Positions 1 through 8,353 of a stretch of 64,000 nucleotides of DNA are shown piece by piece. The notes below the pieces were generated by a model. The model saw only the letters and a list, made by a program, of their open reading frames with translations, was not told the DNA's origin and did not search any database. How positions within the stretch are numbered: the stretch's first letter is position 1; every line of letters starts with the position of its first letter. The translations under genes and the position numbers were made by a program. The stretch is from positions 2,299,910 through 2,363,909 of the forward strand of contig NZ_CP031165.1 in NCBI RefSeq assembly GCF_003344865.1. Direction: 5' to 3'. This DNA is from Euzebya pacifica. Its GTDB lineage: Bacteria > Actinomycetota > Nitriliruptoria > Euzebyales > Euzebyaceae.

Positions 1-780
1 ACGCTTGCGGGAGAACCGCAAGCAGCCTCGTCGGACAACGCGCTGTGGCCGGTGGCCGTCGTCGTGGTCCTCGTCGCGGTCGCCGTCCAGCTGATGAGCT
101 ATGCGTTTCCTCCCTATATTGTCCCCCCCGTGCCCGAGATCGTTGTCGCGCTCGGTGAGGTCTTCGCTGAGTACGGCAGCGACATGGTGGACTCGATCAT
201 CCGGTTCGTCATCGCCATTCTGGCGGCAATGTTTGGTGGCTGGATCATCGGTCTCTTGATGAGCCTCCAACGCACGATCGGCCGGCTCGGCGAGGCGTTC
301 TTCAGGCTTGTCCTGGCCACACCGGCACTCTCGATCATGGTGTTCGCGGTCCTGTGGTTCCGCGGCATCGAGCTTCGCATCTTCTTCGTGGCCTTCACGT
401 TGGCCGTGCCCTTCTACGTGATCGCGGTGTACGAGGCCGTCAAAGGCCTCGACCGCGGCCTGGTGGATGCCGTCCAGCAGTTCCGGCCCACGCGGTGGCA
501 AATGCTGCGATTGGTGCTGATCCCCTACACGGTGTCCCACCTGATCTTGACCACCAAGTCCATTGCCTCCTTCACGCTCCGGATCATCGTGTTCGCGGAG
601 GTGATCGCGGCAACGTCTGGTGTGGGCAGCGCGATCGTGGAGGCCCAGGCCAACTTCCGAACTGATCGCATCTTCGCGTGGACCGTGATCCTCGTGGCGT
701 TCAGCTTCGTCATGCTGGCCACCGTTGACCGCCTTGAACGCGCACTGCTGAAGTGGCGACCGGAGAACTCAATCGGATGA
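1..780 (+). CDS. ABC transporter permease, NitT/TauT class (5' end outside window)
   Basis: Membrane subunit of an ABC importer of the NitT/TauT (SsuC-like) type. The frame is open from base 1, so the gene begins left of the window; 259 residues are visible. They contain several hydrophobic helices and the loop RPTRWQMLRLVLIPY, which matches the EAA loop that docks on the ATPase. A GTG at 52 is in frame but lies at the start of the first visible helix, so I read it as internal. The ATPase gene follows with an ATGA overlap, making one translocator. The binding protein is not in view. Cargo is unknown; the next genes suggest an aromatic or cyclic acid (inference). Confidence 0.88.
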   Translation, partial: TLAGEPQAASSDNALWPVAVVVVLVAVAVQLMSYAFPPYIVPPVPEIVVALGEVFAEYGSDMVDSIIRFVIAILAAMFGGWIIGLLMSLQRTIGRLGEAFFRLVLATPALSIMVFAVLWFRGIELRIFFVAFTLAVPFYVIAVYEAVKGLDRGLVDAVQQFRPTRWQMLRLVLIPYTVSHLILTTKSIASFTLRIIVFAEVIAATSGVGSAIVEAQANFRTDRIFAWTVILVAFSFVMLATVDRLERALLKWRPENSIG

Positions 781-1586
781 CCAACCCTTCAAAATCAAAC
801 GCCGTCTCGCTGACTGACGTCGCGGTGCGCTTCGGCGACGTGACCGCTGTCGAGGGGTTGTCCTTTGACGTGCGAACCGGTGAACGGGTGGCCATCCTCG
901 GCAGAACCGGCGCCGGCAAGTCAACGGTCCTGAACCTCGTCGTTGGCAACTTGGCTCCGGCGTCTGGTCAGGTCCGCGTCGTAGGGCTTGACCCCGTTGG
1001 GGACGCGGACGCGATGCAGGGCCGCCTCGCAATGGCCTTCCAGAGCCCGCAACTCCTGCCGTGGCGGACCGCACTGAACAACGTCACCCTCGGCTTGGAG
1101 GTGCTCGGCATTTCCAAGAACGAACGTACCGACCGGGCCACACGATGGCTGGAGCGGGTTCATCTGGAGGACGCACTGGACCGGTACCCCGCACAACTCT
1201 CAGGGGGAATGGCGCAACGGGTCTCCCTGGCCCGGGCTTTCGCCATCGATCCGGACCTCGTCCTGCTCGACGAGAGCTTCTCTGCGCTGGACGAAGTGAC
1301 ATCGGCTGCTCTGCGCAGCGACTTCGTGGAGCTGGCTGAGCAGGCGGAGCAGAGTGCGCTGATCGTCACCCACAACATCCAGGAGGCCTTCGAGGTCGCG
1401 CACAGAGTCTTGGTCCTTGCTCGACCGGCCAAATGCGTAGGGGAGTTCATCACCGCCGAACACGACCTCGAAGACCCCAGCGTCATGTCTGCGCTCCGCG
1501 AGTCGGTGCGAGGCCTGATGGAACAGGACGCGTCGGCCCGCAACGACGAGCAGGAACGTCGGGCCAGCCCGGTTTCCCGCAACTGA
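777..1586 (+). CDS. ABC transporter ATP-binding protein, NitT/TauT class
   Basis: Cytoplasmic ATPase of the importer begun by the preceding permease (269 aa). Walker A is GRTGAGKST (residues 42-50), the Q-loop glutamine is near 89 in FQSPQLLPW, the ABC signature LSGGMAQR is at 141-148, Walker B is LVLLDES (161-167), and a switch histidine sits in VTHN. Walker B ends DES rather than the usual DEP; the catalytic Glu is kept. The ATG at 777 overlaps the permease stop (ATGA), so I prefer it to an in-frame GTG at 753. The LLPW Q-loop is typical of the nitrate/taurine/sulfonate family. Confidence 0.92.
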   Translation: MTNPSKSNAVSLTDVAVRFGDVTAVEGLSFDVRTGERVAILGRTGAGKSTVLNLVVGNLAPASGQVRVVGLDPVGDADAMQGRLAMAFQSPQLLPWRTALNNVTLGLEVLGISKNERTDRATRWLERVHLEDALDRYPAQLSGGMAQRVSLARAFAIDPDLVLLDESFSALDEVTSAALRSDFVELAEQAEQSALIVTHNIQEAFEVAHRVLVLARPAKCVGEFITAEHDLEDPSVMSALRESVRGLMEQDASARNDEQERRASPVSRN

Positions 1587-1609
1587 GAACATCGACGAAA
1601 GGACCCATC

Positions 1610-2668
1610 ATGGGCGCACTACTTGGACTCGGACTCACCCATTACCCCGGATTTGCCGTCCCGGACAAGAAGATGGCCGATCTCTTCCGCTGGACGTTGG
1701 AGGACCCTGACATGCCGCCGGAGGCCGCGGACCCGCAGTCCTGGCCGGAGGCTGCCCGCCGTGAGATGGGCGACGACGGGGGGACCGCGGCCGCTGCGGC
1801 ACACCGCGCCGCGGTCTTTGGCCACGTGGACCGGTTGCACGAACAACTTCGGGAGTTCAACCCCGACGTGGTGGTCGTGTGGGGTGACGACCAGTACGAG
1901 AACTTCACCGAAGACATCATCCCCGCCTTCTGTGTGTTGGCCTACGACAACGTACGAGCACGACCGTGGTCCCACCGTGGCGGGGAGAACATCTGGGGAG
2001 AGGACGCCGACACCGAAATTGAGGTTGCGATCGATCACAAGTTCGGCGTCGAGCTGGCGGATGCCCTTCTTGCCCGAGACATCGACGTCGCGTACTCCTA
2101 TCGGCCGGCGCACCACCCCGACCTGCCGCATGCGTTCATCAACGCGGTGCTTTTCATGGACCACCGGCGCGAAGGCTTTGCATACCCAGTGCTCCCGTTC
2201 CAGATCAACTGCTACGGGCGCCGGGTGATCTCCTACCAGGGCAGTGTGAGCCGGCTGGCCGACGTGCGAAAGGCGGTCGACCCCCGCAGCCCGAGTCCCG
2301 CGCGGTGCATGCAGATGGGGGCAGCGGTTGCCGACGCCATTCTGGCGAGTGACCGCCGGGTTGCGGTCGTGGCCTCCTCGTCTTGGTCACATGCATTCCT
2401 GGTGGACAAGACCTACCGCCGCTTCCCGGATACCGCCGCCGACCAGGAACTGTATGAAGCCATGGTGGCTGGCGACTGGGACCGCTGGCGTCAGACCACA
2501 GTGGACGACGTGGAGGACTCCGGGCAGCAGGAACTGTTGAACTGGTTCGCACTCGCCGGAGCCATGGAACGTGCCGGGGCCACCCTCGATTGGAGCGCGT
2601 TCGAGGAGACCCACATCTTCAACTCCTCCAAGGTCGTCGCGGCATTCAACGCGGTCGATGGCGAGTGA
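1610..2668 (+). CDS. Class III extradiol ring-cleavage dioxygenase, LigB-like
   Basis: Predicted Fe(II) dioxygenase of the LigB superfamily (352 aa), opening a catechol-type ring with O2. Visible signs are the N-terminal H11 in GLTHYPGF, the block WGDDQYENF (91-99), a His pair at 168-169, and the ASSSWSH segment ending at H261. The start ATG at 1610 has a GAAAGGA ribosome site just upstream; the frame is open further left but that part overlaps the ATPase gene. The next gene starts inside its last codons (11-base overlap), so dioxygenase and amidohydrolase are co-translated. The exact substrate is unknown; an oxidised cyclic acid imported by the upstream ABC system is a reasonable guess. Confidence 0.85.
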   Translation: MGALLGLGLTHYPGFAVPDKKMADLFRWTLEDPDMPPEAADPQSWPEAARREMGDDGGTAAAAAHRAAVFGHVDRLHEQLREFNPDVVVVWGDDQYENFTEDIIPAFCVLAYDNVRARPWSHRGGENIWGEDADTEIEVAIDHKFGVELADALLARDIDVAYSYRPAHHPDLPHAFINAVLFMDHRREGFAYPVLPFQINCYGRRVISYQGSVSRLADVRKAVDPRSPSPARCMQMGAAVADAILASDRRVAVVASSSWSHAFLVDKTYRRFPDTAADQELYEAMVAGDWDRWRQTTVDDVEDSGQQELLNWFALAGAMERAGATLDWSAFEETHIFNSSKVVAAFNAVDGE

Positions 2669-3647
2669 CCTGATCGACGTGCACAGTCATGTGGTCCCAC
2701 TGGGGGTGTTCCCCCGAGCCCACCGGGACGACGGAGTGCCGTGGGTCCGCCGGGTGGCTGATATCGCGGAGGTTTCGTTGGGACCTGGTGCGGCCCGCCG
2801 TCGCGTGCCCGCCACGTCATGGGATCTTGACAAGCGGTTGGTGTGGATGAACGCCAACGGTATCGATGTGCAGGTTCTGTCGCCCATGCCCATGCTGATG
2901 TCCTACGGCGCCGCTCCACGGGAAGCCGTACAGATGGCCGGGTCCGTCAACTCGTGGATCGCCGAGGCCGTGGCCACTCACCCGACCCGCTTCAAAGGGT
3001 TCGGCACGGTCCCGCTACAGGACCTCGATCAGGCACTGGCGATGCTCCGCGGCTTCGCCGAGACCGGACTGCACGGCGTGCAACTGGGCACCAATGTGGC
3101 GGGGACCCCCATCACCGATGAGTCCTTCCGAACGCTGTGGGAGACGGTCGCGGATCTGAACATCCCGGTTCTCCTCCACCCTGTGAGCCCGCTCGCGGCC
3201 CGTTGGTTTCCGCCCGGTGAGCTGACCTCGCACTCCGCGTTCCCCCTGGAGGTCGGCGCGGCCGCAACCGCCCTCATCACGTCGGGAACGTTGGCCCGAC
3301 ATCCCGGCCTGCGGGTGTGCGCCACTCATGGTGGTGGATCGGTGTGGACCAGCCTCAACCGGCTGGACCACTTCTATCGCAAACGCGAATCCGTCCGGAA
3401 CAGCCTCGCTGAACCACCGATGCGGACTGCCTCTCGCCTCTTCGTGGACTGCCTCACCTTCTCGGCGAGAGCGGTGGCGGCGCACTGCGATTCTGTTGGG
3501 GCGCAAACGATGATGATTGGCACCGACGCCCCATTCGTACACGACCGCCCCGGATGGACGGTTGAGGAGGCCGGGATCAGCTCCGCCGAAGAGCGGGCAA
3601 TCCGACATGAGACTGCGGAGACATTTCTGGCACTGGAGGCGGCATGA
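2658..3647 (+). CDS. Amidohydrolase 2 family protein, ACMSD-like decarboxylase/hydrolase
   Basis: TIM-barrel metal enzyme (329 aa) related to aminocarboxymuconate semialdehyde decarboxylase and other amidohydrolase-2 proteins. The metal site looks complete: HxH at H9 and H11, LLHP with H174, CATHGGG with H224, and IGTDAPF with D290. ATG 2658 lies inside the end of the LigB-like gene and puts the HxH motif next to the N-terminus as usual. Family members decarboxylate or hydrolyse ring-cleavage products, which fits its place directly after an extradiol dioxygenase. It could also act before ring opening (for example decarboxylating an aromatic acid). Confidence 0.85.
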   Translation: MASDLIDVHSHVVPLGVFPRAHRDDGVPWVRRVADIAEVSLGPGAARRRVPATSWDLDKRLVWMNANGIDVQVLSPMPMLMSYGAAPREAVQMAGSVNSWIAEAVATHPTRFKGFGTVPLQDLDQALAMLRGFAETGLHGVQLGTNVAGTPITDESFRTLWETVADLNIPVLLHPVSPLAARWFPPGELTSHSAFPLEVGAAATALITSGTLARHPGLRVCATHGGGSVWTSLNRLDHFYRKRESVRNSLAEPPMRTASRLFVDCLTFSARAVAAHCDSVGAQTMMIGTDAPFVHDRPGWTVEEAGISSAEERAIRHETAETFLALEAA

Positions 3648-4756
3648 CCGCAGCAAACTACCGAGTCGCGGTCTTCGACGGGCCGGGGGAGGTCGTCATG
3701 CGGACGCTGAGGCGGCCCGACATCAACGAGGACGAGGTGCTGCTGGAGACGACCGCCTGCGGCGTGTGCGGCAGTGACCTCGCCCTGTTCGCGGGGGAGA
3801 AGCGAACCGCAGTCTTCCCGCTGGTTGCGGGGCACGAAATTGTCGGCCGGGTCATCGAGATCGGTGAGGCCGCGGCGATCCGCCGTGGCCTCACCGTCGG
3901 CGACAGGGTGGTGCTGGAGGAATCCATACCGTGTGGAACGTGCGCGTCGTGTCAGGATGGTCGCCACCGGCTGTGCGGCAACGGCCGTCGGTTCGGAGGG
4001 ACCGCGCTCAGTCAAGGGGGGGCCCACCTCGGCGGATACGCCGAGCTGGTTCTTGTGCCCTCGCGCGCGATGACCCATCAGGTCCCTGCCACCTTGGGCG
4101 ACGATCGTGCGACCTGGTTCATCCCACTGTCCAACGGCCTTTCTTGGCTACGGTCCCGAGCGGCGATCCGTCCGGGGGAGCGCGTGGTTGTGATGGGTCC
4201 TGGCCAGCACGGTCTGGGCACCGCTCTCGCGGCGATGGAGCTCGGCGCCGGACAGGTGATCGTCTGTGGTCTTCCCGGCGACGAGGGGCGACTGGAGCTG
4301 GCGGAGCGGTTGGGGGCACAGTCGGTGGTGATCGACGGCGAAGGCCCGTGGCGTGACGGTGTGCTGCAGATGACCGACGGTGGAGCGGACATCGTGGTTG
4401 ACGTGACGCCCAGGTCCACCCGAGCGGTACGGGACGCCGTGGCACTAGCCGCTGAAGGGGGGAGGGTCGTGCTTGCCGGGGTCAAGCGGGGGCGCCGAGC
4501 CGATGGCCTTGACATCGATGCAATCGTGTTCGGGGAACGATCGTTGCTCGGGGTCAACGCGCGAGAGTCGTGGGCCGTGCCAGCAGCTCTCCAGGTGCTT
4601 GCGCGAGGTGGACCGGGGCACGAGGTCCTCAGCGGGCCGGTGCTCCCGCTGGAGGACCTCCAGACCGCCTTGGAGTCGCTGGCCGGAGAACACGGTCCAC
4701 CTCCGGTGCACGCGGTGATCAGACCGGGGGATCGTCGCCGCACGGTCACAGGGTAA
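3644..4756 (+). CDS. Zinc-dependent alcohol dehydrogenase (MDR family)
   Basis: Medium-chain NAD(P)-dependent alcohol dehydrogenase, 370 aa. The catalytic zinc motif GVCGSD (C39 or C42) and GHE (H64, E65) are present; the structural zinc cluster has cysteines near 97, 100, 103 and 111 (CGTCASCQDGRHRLC). The Rossmann glycines are GPGQHGLG. The ATG overlaps the amidohydrolase stop (ATGA), giving a four-gene chain from the ABC ATPase on. It probably oxidises an alcohol or dihydrodiol intermediate of the same pathway. A paralogue with the same architecture is at 26759-27859, also in a catabolic operon. Confidence 0.9.
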   Translation: MTAANYRVAVFDGPGEVVMRTLRRPDINEDEVLLETTACGVCGSDLALFAGEKRTAVFPLVAGHEIVGRVIEIGEAAAIRRGLTVGDRVVLEESIPCGTCASCQDGRHRLCGNGRRFGGTALSQGGAHLGGYAELVLVPSRAMTHQVPATLGDDRATWFIPLSNGLSWLRSRAAIRPGERVVVMGPGQHGLGTALAAMELGAGQVIVCGLPGDEGRLELAERLGAQSVVIDGEGPWRDGVLQMTDGGADIVVDVTPRSTRAVRDAVALAAEGGRVVLAGVKRGRRADGLDIDAIVFGERSLLGVNARESWAVPAALQVLARGGPGHEVLSGPVLPLEDLQTALESLAGEHGPPPVHAVIRPGDRRRTVTG

Positions 4757-4770
4757 GGCGCAGAACCGAG

Positions 4771-4794
4771 GCCCGACGATCCCTAGAATCGGGC
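4771..4794 (+). terminator. Possible hairpin after the first operon
   Basis: GCCCGA (4771-4776) and TCGGGC (4789-4794) form a 6-bp stem with a 12-nt loop, 15 bases after the alcohol dehydrogenase stop. There is no T tract, so it may be a weak terminator or a processing hairpin. Confidence 0.35.
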
Positions 4795-4819
4795 TGGCGA
4801 AACTCGCGACTGGAGTGAC

Positions 4820-5284
4820 ATGCGGGTCAGGAAGGTGCTCACTCAGGCCTCAAGGGCACTGCGGCGTCGGTCGGCGCTGAGGCTGCCACCGCTCGAGCAG
4901 GACCAGTTCGTGCAGGTCACCAGCGCGAAGGAGCGAGTGCTCCCCTATCTCGATGACGCCAACGTGGGGAGCTGGTTCCGTGTCGTGCGCCAGCCGCTGG
5001 ATGACGGTGTCGTGGCACTCTCGCTTCCCGGCCTGACCCGCCGGCTGTACGGCAACGAGCGTTGGACGCCCACCCGGGACGCATTGCTGTTCAGCGGGAT
5101 CTCGCCAGAGCTCGACGCCTTCCTGTCCGTCCGCTCAGTGATTCTCCCGCGGGGTCGCCTCGGGACCGAGGTCTGGGTCCACGTCGAGGTGCCCCGCGAA
5201 CGGGAGGGGGCGCGGTTGATGACCGTCCTCAACGGTGTCGTCGGCCGGGGACTGGCGCTGATCCAGGCGGAGCTCGGAAGCTGA
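4820..5284 (+). CDS. Hypothetical protein, 154 aa
   Basis: I do not recognise a family. The product is arginine-rich at its N-terminus (RKVLTQASRALRRRS), then mixed alpha/beta in character without membrane segments or a signal peptide, and ends in a hydrophobic stretch LNGVVGRGLALIQAELG. The frame shows the codon bias of its neighbours and the ATG at 4820 follows TGGAGTG. It lies 63 bases after the alcohol dehydrogenase with a possible hairpin between, so it may be a separate unit. It converges on the minus-strand esterase, with a strong bidirectional hairpin beyond its stop. Confidence 0.55.
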   Translation: MRVRKVLTQASRALRRRSALRLPPLEQDQFVQVTSAKERVLPYLDDANVGSWFRVVRQPLDDGVVALSLPGLTRRLYGNERWTPTRDALLFSGISPELDAFLSVRSVILPRGRLGTEVWVHVEVPREREGARLMTVLNGVVGRGLALIQAELGS

Positions 5285-5342
5285 GGCCCTGCCACTTCTC
5301 GACGAGAGTGCGAGAGTTTCTGTGGGGGTGGCAGCTATGGCC

Positions 5343-5377
5343 ACGCGTTGCTGGCGGCCGGGCTGCCAGCAACGCGT
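5343..5377. terminator. Bidirectional hairpin between convergent genes
   Basis: Perfect 13-bp inverted repeat: ACGCGTTGCTGGC (5343-5355) and GCCAGCAACGCGT (5365-5377) with a 9-nt GC-rich loop. It sits between the convergent stops at 5284 and 5388 and is the obvious candidate to end both transcripts. No T tract follows, as is common in actinobacteria. Confidence 0.7.
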
Positions 5378-5387
5378 TGTCGGTTGG

Positions 5388-6746
5388 TTACAGGAGATGG
5401 GACACGGGTTGCAACGAGACCTCGGCCCGCCGCAGACCCCGGCCCACAAGGTCCGCCGCTGCGGTGTGCTGCTGGAGGAGGTGCGGCGCACCGAGGTCGA
5501 TGGCGAGGTTCAGTCGGCCGCTGCTGTCGCTGCGGCGTCTGGTGACGACGTTCCCGTCGACGGTGACGTCGTAGGGGGTTCCCGGTTCCAGCACGGGCGC
5601 CGTGGTGACGTAGGCGGTGCCGGACCCTTCCACGGCGAACGACGTCGGGCCGTGGACCTGCAGGCGGCTGAACTCCAGCGCGACGCGGTCCATCGACACG
5701 CGGTAGTCGAATATGTCGTAGCTGCGGTCGATGGTCGTGTGGCTGAACGCCTCGGGGGTCGGTGGGTTGGCGTTGGCGTGGGCCAGCTGCTGCGGCAGCG
5801 TCTGGTGGAGGTCGCGTTCCCACATCTCCCAGGTGTGGCCGCCGGGTCCGTAGTCCTCCCAGTGGTGGTCGACGCCGAGCTCGGTCATCCGTTCGTGGAC
5901 CGAGACCGCCATGGCGTGGACGCCGTACTCGACGACGTCGACGACGTTGCCGTTCTCGTCCCTGCCGTTGCCGGTGATCAACCACGTGTCGACGGTGCCG
6001 AGGTTCTCCGCGAGGTCCCAAGGGTTGTGTCCACGCCACCGCACCTCCTCCGTCGCGCGCACGCCCCACGTCGCGTACAGCATCTCGCGATCGAGGAAGC
6101 CGAGGTCGATCCCGACCGGGTCGAGGAAGTTGGTGTCGACCCACGGGGAGTAGGCCGCGGTGGAGACGAACAGGTCGGGATGGCGGGCGGCGTAGCTGAA
6201 GGAGCCGAATCCGCCCATCGACAGGCCGGCCAGCATCCGGCCGTTGCGCTCGGCCCTGACGTCATAGGTCCGCTCGACCCACGGGATCAGCTCCTCGATG
6301 TGGTAGCTGTGCCACTTCGTGCCACCCGGGAGCCCGTGGTTGTAGTGGTCGGAGTAGAACCCCGCCTGGCCCGCGTCCGGCATGACGACGACCACGTCCA
6401 TGCCGTCGGTGAACGCTTCGGTGTCGGCCTTGTCGGTCCACGACACGTAGGTGTCGATGCCGCCGTGCAGCAGGTACAGGACCGGATAGCTGACCTCGGG
6501 GGACCGGGAGTCGTAGCCGCGCGGCAGCAGGACGCGCATCGTCGTCTCCCGTCCGAGCGCCGGGGAGTACACGGTGATCTCGTGGAGCCGCTCGGAGAGC
6601 CGCTCCTCCTCCACCACGGTGAGCCCCGCCGCCGCGACGGCTGGTGCCGGCGCGACCGCGGTCGAGGCGAGCGTCGCCATCACCAGCGCGAGCAGGGCAA
6701 GCACCGACGCCACACGCGATCGGATCGTGAGGGGTGTTCGCTTCAT
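5388..6746 (-). CDS. Secreted esterase, esterase D/antigen 85-like fold with C-terminal beta domain
   Basis: Exported alpha/beta hydrolase of 452 aa. Residues 1-40 form a Sec signal peptide (R-rich start, then VLALLALVMATLASTA). The nucleophile is S176 in AGLSMGGFG, after the oxyanion region YLLHGG near 91-96; the likely catalytic His is in GPGGHTWEMW. About 120 C-terminal residues look like an Ig-like beta domain. A second, diverged copy of the same architecture lies two genes upstream (8350-9717). ATG 6746 has AAGGA at good spacing; ATG 6755 is an alternative, directly after the sulfatase stop. Likely substrates are extracellular esters, perhaps the same compound the sulfatase desulfates. 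Confidence 0.85.
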   Translation of the reverse strand: MKRTPLTIRSRVASVLALLALVMATLASTAVAPAPAVAAAGLTVVEEERLSERLHEITVYSPALGRETTMRVLLPRGYDSRSPEVSYPVLYLLHGGIDTYVSWTDKADTEAFTDGMDVVVVMPDAGQAGFYSDHYNHGLPGGTKWHSYHIEELIPWVERTYDVRAERNGRMLAGLSMGGFGSFSYAARHPDLFVSTAAYSPWVDTNFLDPVGIDLGFLDREMLYATWGVRATEEVRWRGHNPWDLAENLGTVDTWLITGNGRDENGNVVDVVEYGVHAMAVSVHERMTELGVDHHWEDYGPGGHTWEMWERDLHQTLPQQLAHANANPPTPEAFSHTTIDRSYDIFDYRVSMDRVALEFSRLQVHGPTSFAVEGSGTAYVTTAPVLEPGTPYDVTVDGNVVTRRRSDSSGRLNLAIDLGAPHLLQQHTAAADLVGRGLRRAEVSLQPVSHLL

Positions 6747-6757
6747 GGTTGTCATCC

Positions 6758-8353
6758 TTAGCGGGTGGCCGCGGGTGGTTGGTGGGCGTGGTCCATGTGC
6801 GCGGTCAACTCCTGGACCAGGGACAGGTTGGCGGGGGCGCGGTTCACGGTCTCGCCGGGGTCCCGCTCGAGGTCGAACAGCTCCACTTCCCAGGCGTCCT
6901 TTGGTACCCGGGCCACGGGTACGACCAGCTGCGGGTTGGTGCCGCCGATGGTGATGTCGATCGATCCGTCCCTGGCGACGCCCGGTGCCCAGCGGAGGCA
7001 CTTCCACTTGCCCTTGCGGACGGCCTGCACGAACTTGCCGTGTCGGCCGCGGTCGTTGAGGTAGTACTGGGGTGTGGGCGCGCCGGCCTTGAACCGCTCC
7101 CAGTACAGGTACTCGTGGGCCTGCTGCTGGCCGCCCGTGAGCAGCGGCTTGACGCTGATGCCGTCACCGGCCCCGGCAGACACGCCGGCGACGTCGGCGA
7201 TCGTGGCCAGGATGTCGTACCCGGCCCACTGGTGCGCGCTGACGGCGCCCTGCTGCTCGGGAGCGAGCAGTCCCGGGCCCCAGGCGATCATCGGCACGCG
7301 GATCCCTCCTTCGTACAGGTTCTGCTTCACCCCTCTGAACGGGCCGTTGGCGTTGAAGTAGATGTCGTCTCCCGCGCTGAAGATGTTCGGCCCGGGAATC
7401 GGATCGGTCCCCCCGTAGACGGTCGTCTCGTTGTGGGGTCCGTTGTCGGAGGTGAACAGCACCAGCGTGTTGTCGGCCACGCCCAGCTCGGCCAGCTGGT
7501 CTAGGACCATGCCGACGTGGGTGTCGAGGAGGGTCACCATGGCGGCGTGCTTCTTGGTGTCGTTGGCCATCGGCAGGTCGTCGTACTCGGAGAAGTCGGG
7601 GACGTGGTTGGGCGTGTGGGGGAGCTGGCTGGACAGCATGAGGAAGAACGGCTGGTCCGCCTCGGCGTTGACGCGCATGAAGTCCAGTGCCCGTCCGACG
7701 TAGTCGTCGGGTGTGTACCGGCCCCGCGCCCCGTTGGCGTTCTCGGGGATGTCGACCCGTTCGTTGCCCTCCCACCAGTAGTCGGCCCAGTAGCCGTTGG
7801 TCGCGTGGTGGTGGTAGATGAATCCGGTGAACTCGTCGAAGCCGCGTTGCAGGGGATGCGACGGGTCTCCTTCGTCGCCGGGGTGCGCGAAGTAGCGGTC
7901 GTCGGGCCCGAACCCCCATTTGCCGTACAGGGCGGTGGCGTATCCGGCGTCGGACAGCAGCTCGGCGATCGTGACGTCGTCAGCGCTGAAACTCTCCTGC
8001 TCGAGGCCCTCGTTGAAGCTGTTGTGCCGGATCGTGGCGTGGCCCTGGTGCGTCCCGGTGAGCAGGGAGCACCGTGACGGCGCGCAGATCGGCGCGGCCG
8101 TGTAGTAGTCGGTGAAGCGGATGCCCTCCTCGGCCATCCGGTCCAGCCGTGGGGTGCGGATGATGTCTTGGCCGTACGCCCCGATCTCGCCGTAGCCGAG
8201 GTCGTCGGCGAGGATCAGCACGATGTTTGGCCGTCCCGAGCCCGTCGGGGTCGTGGCCCGGGCGGCCGTGGTGCGCTGGAGCACGCCAGCGGCGAGACCG
8301 GCCGCGGAGGCGTGGAGGAAGCGGCGGCGGCTGAGGGATGAGGGGTGCGTCAT
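6758..8353 (-). CDS. Tat-exported arylsulfatase-type sulfatase
   Basis: Type I sulfatase, 531 aa, hydrolysing sulfate esters outside the cytoplasm. The N-terminus has a twin-arginine signal (SRRRFLHASAAGLAAG). Metal-binding D50-D51 occur in LILADDLGYG. The maturation motif CAPSR (C90-R94) would be converted to formylglycine by a generating enzyme not present here, and FTSDNGPH supplies further active-site residues. The ATG overlaps the stop of the upstream esterase (ATGA, 8350-8353). In the trio esterase-sulfatase-esterase this enzyme is the middle gene, so sulfated, esterified material is the likely substrate (inference). Confidence 0.92.
   Translation of the reverse strand: MTHPSSLSRRRFLHASAAGLAAGVLQRTTAARATTPTGSGRPNIVLILADDLGYGEIGAYGQDIIRTPRLDRMAEEGIRFTDYYTAAPICAPSRCSLLTGTHQGHATIRHNSFNEGLEQESFSADDVTIAELLSDAGYATALYGKWGFGPDDRYFAHPGDEGDPSHPLQRGFDEFTGFIYHHHATNGYWADYWWEGNERVDIPENANGARGRYTPDDYVGRALDFMRVNAEADQPFFLMLSSQLPHTPNHVPDFSEYDDLPMANDTKKHAAMVTLLDTHVGMVLDQLAELGVADNTLVLFTSDNGPHNETTVYGGTDPIPGPNIFSAGDDIYFNANGPFRGVKQNLYEGGIRVPMIAWGPGLLAPEQQGAVSAHQWAGYDILATIADVAGVSAGAGDGISVKPLLTGGQQQAHEYLYWERFKAGAPTPQYYLNDRGRHGKFVQAVRKGKWKCLRWAPGVARDGSIDITIGGTNPQLVVPVARVPKDAWEVELFDLERDPGETVNRAPANLSLVQELTAHMDHAHQPPAATR

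Noticed and set aside
1433-1609. Longer N-terminus for the LigB-like dioxygenase starting at 1433
   Set aside because: It lies within the ATPase gene in another frame and is Arg/Pro-rich without homology; ATG 1610 has a good ribosome site.
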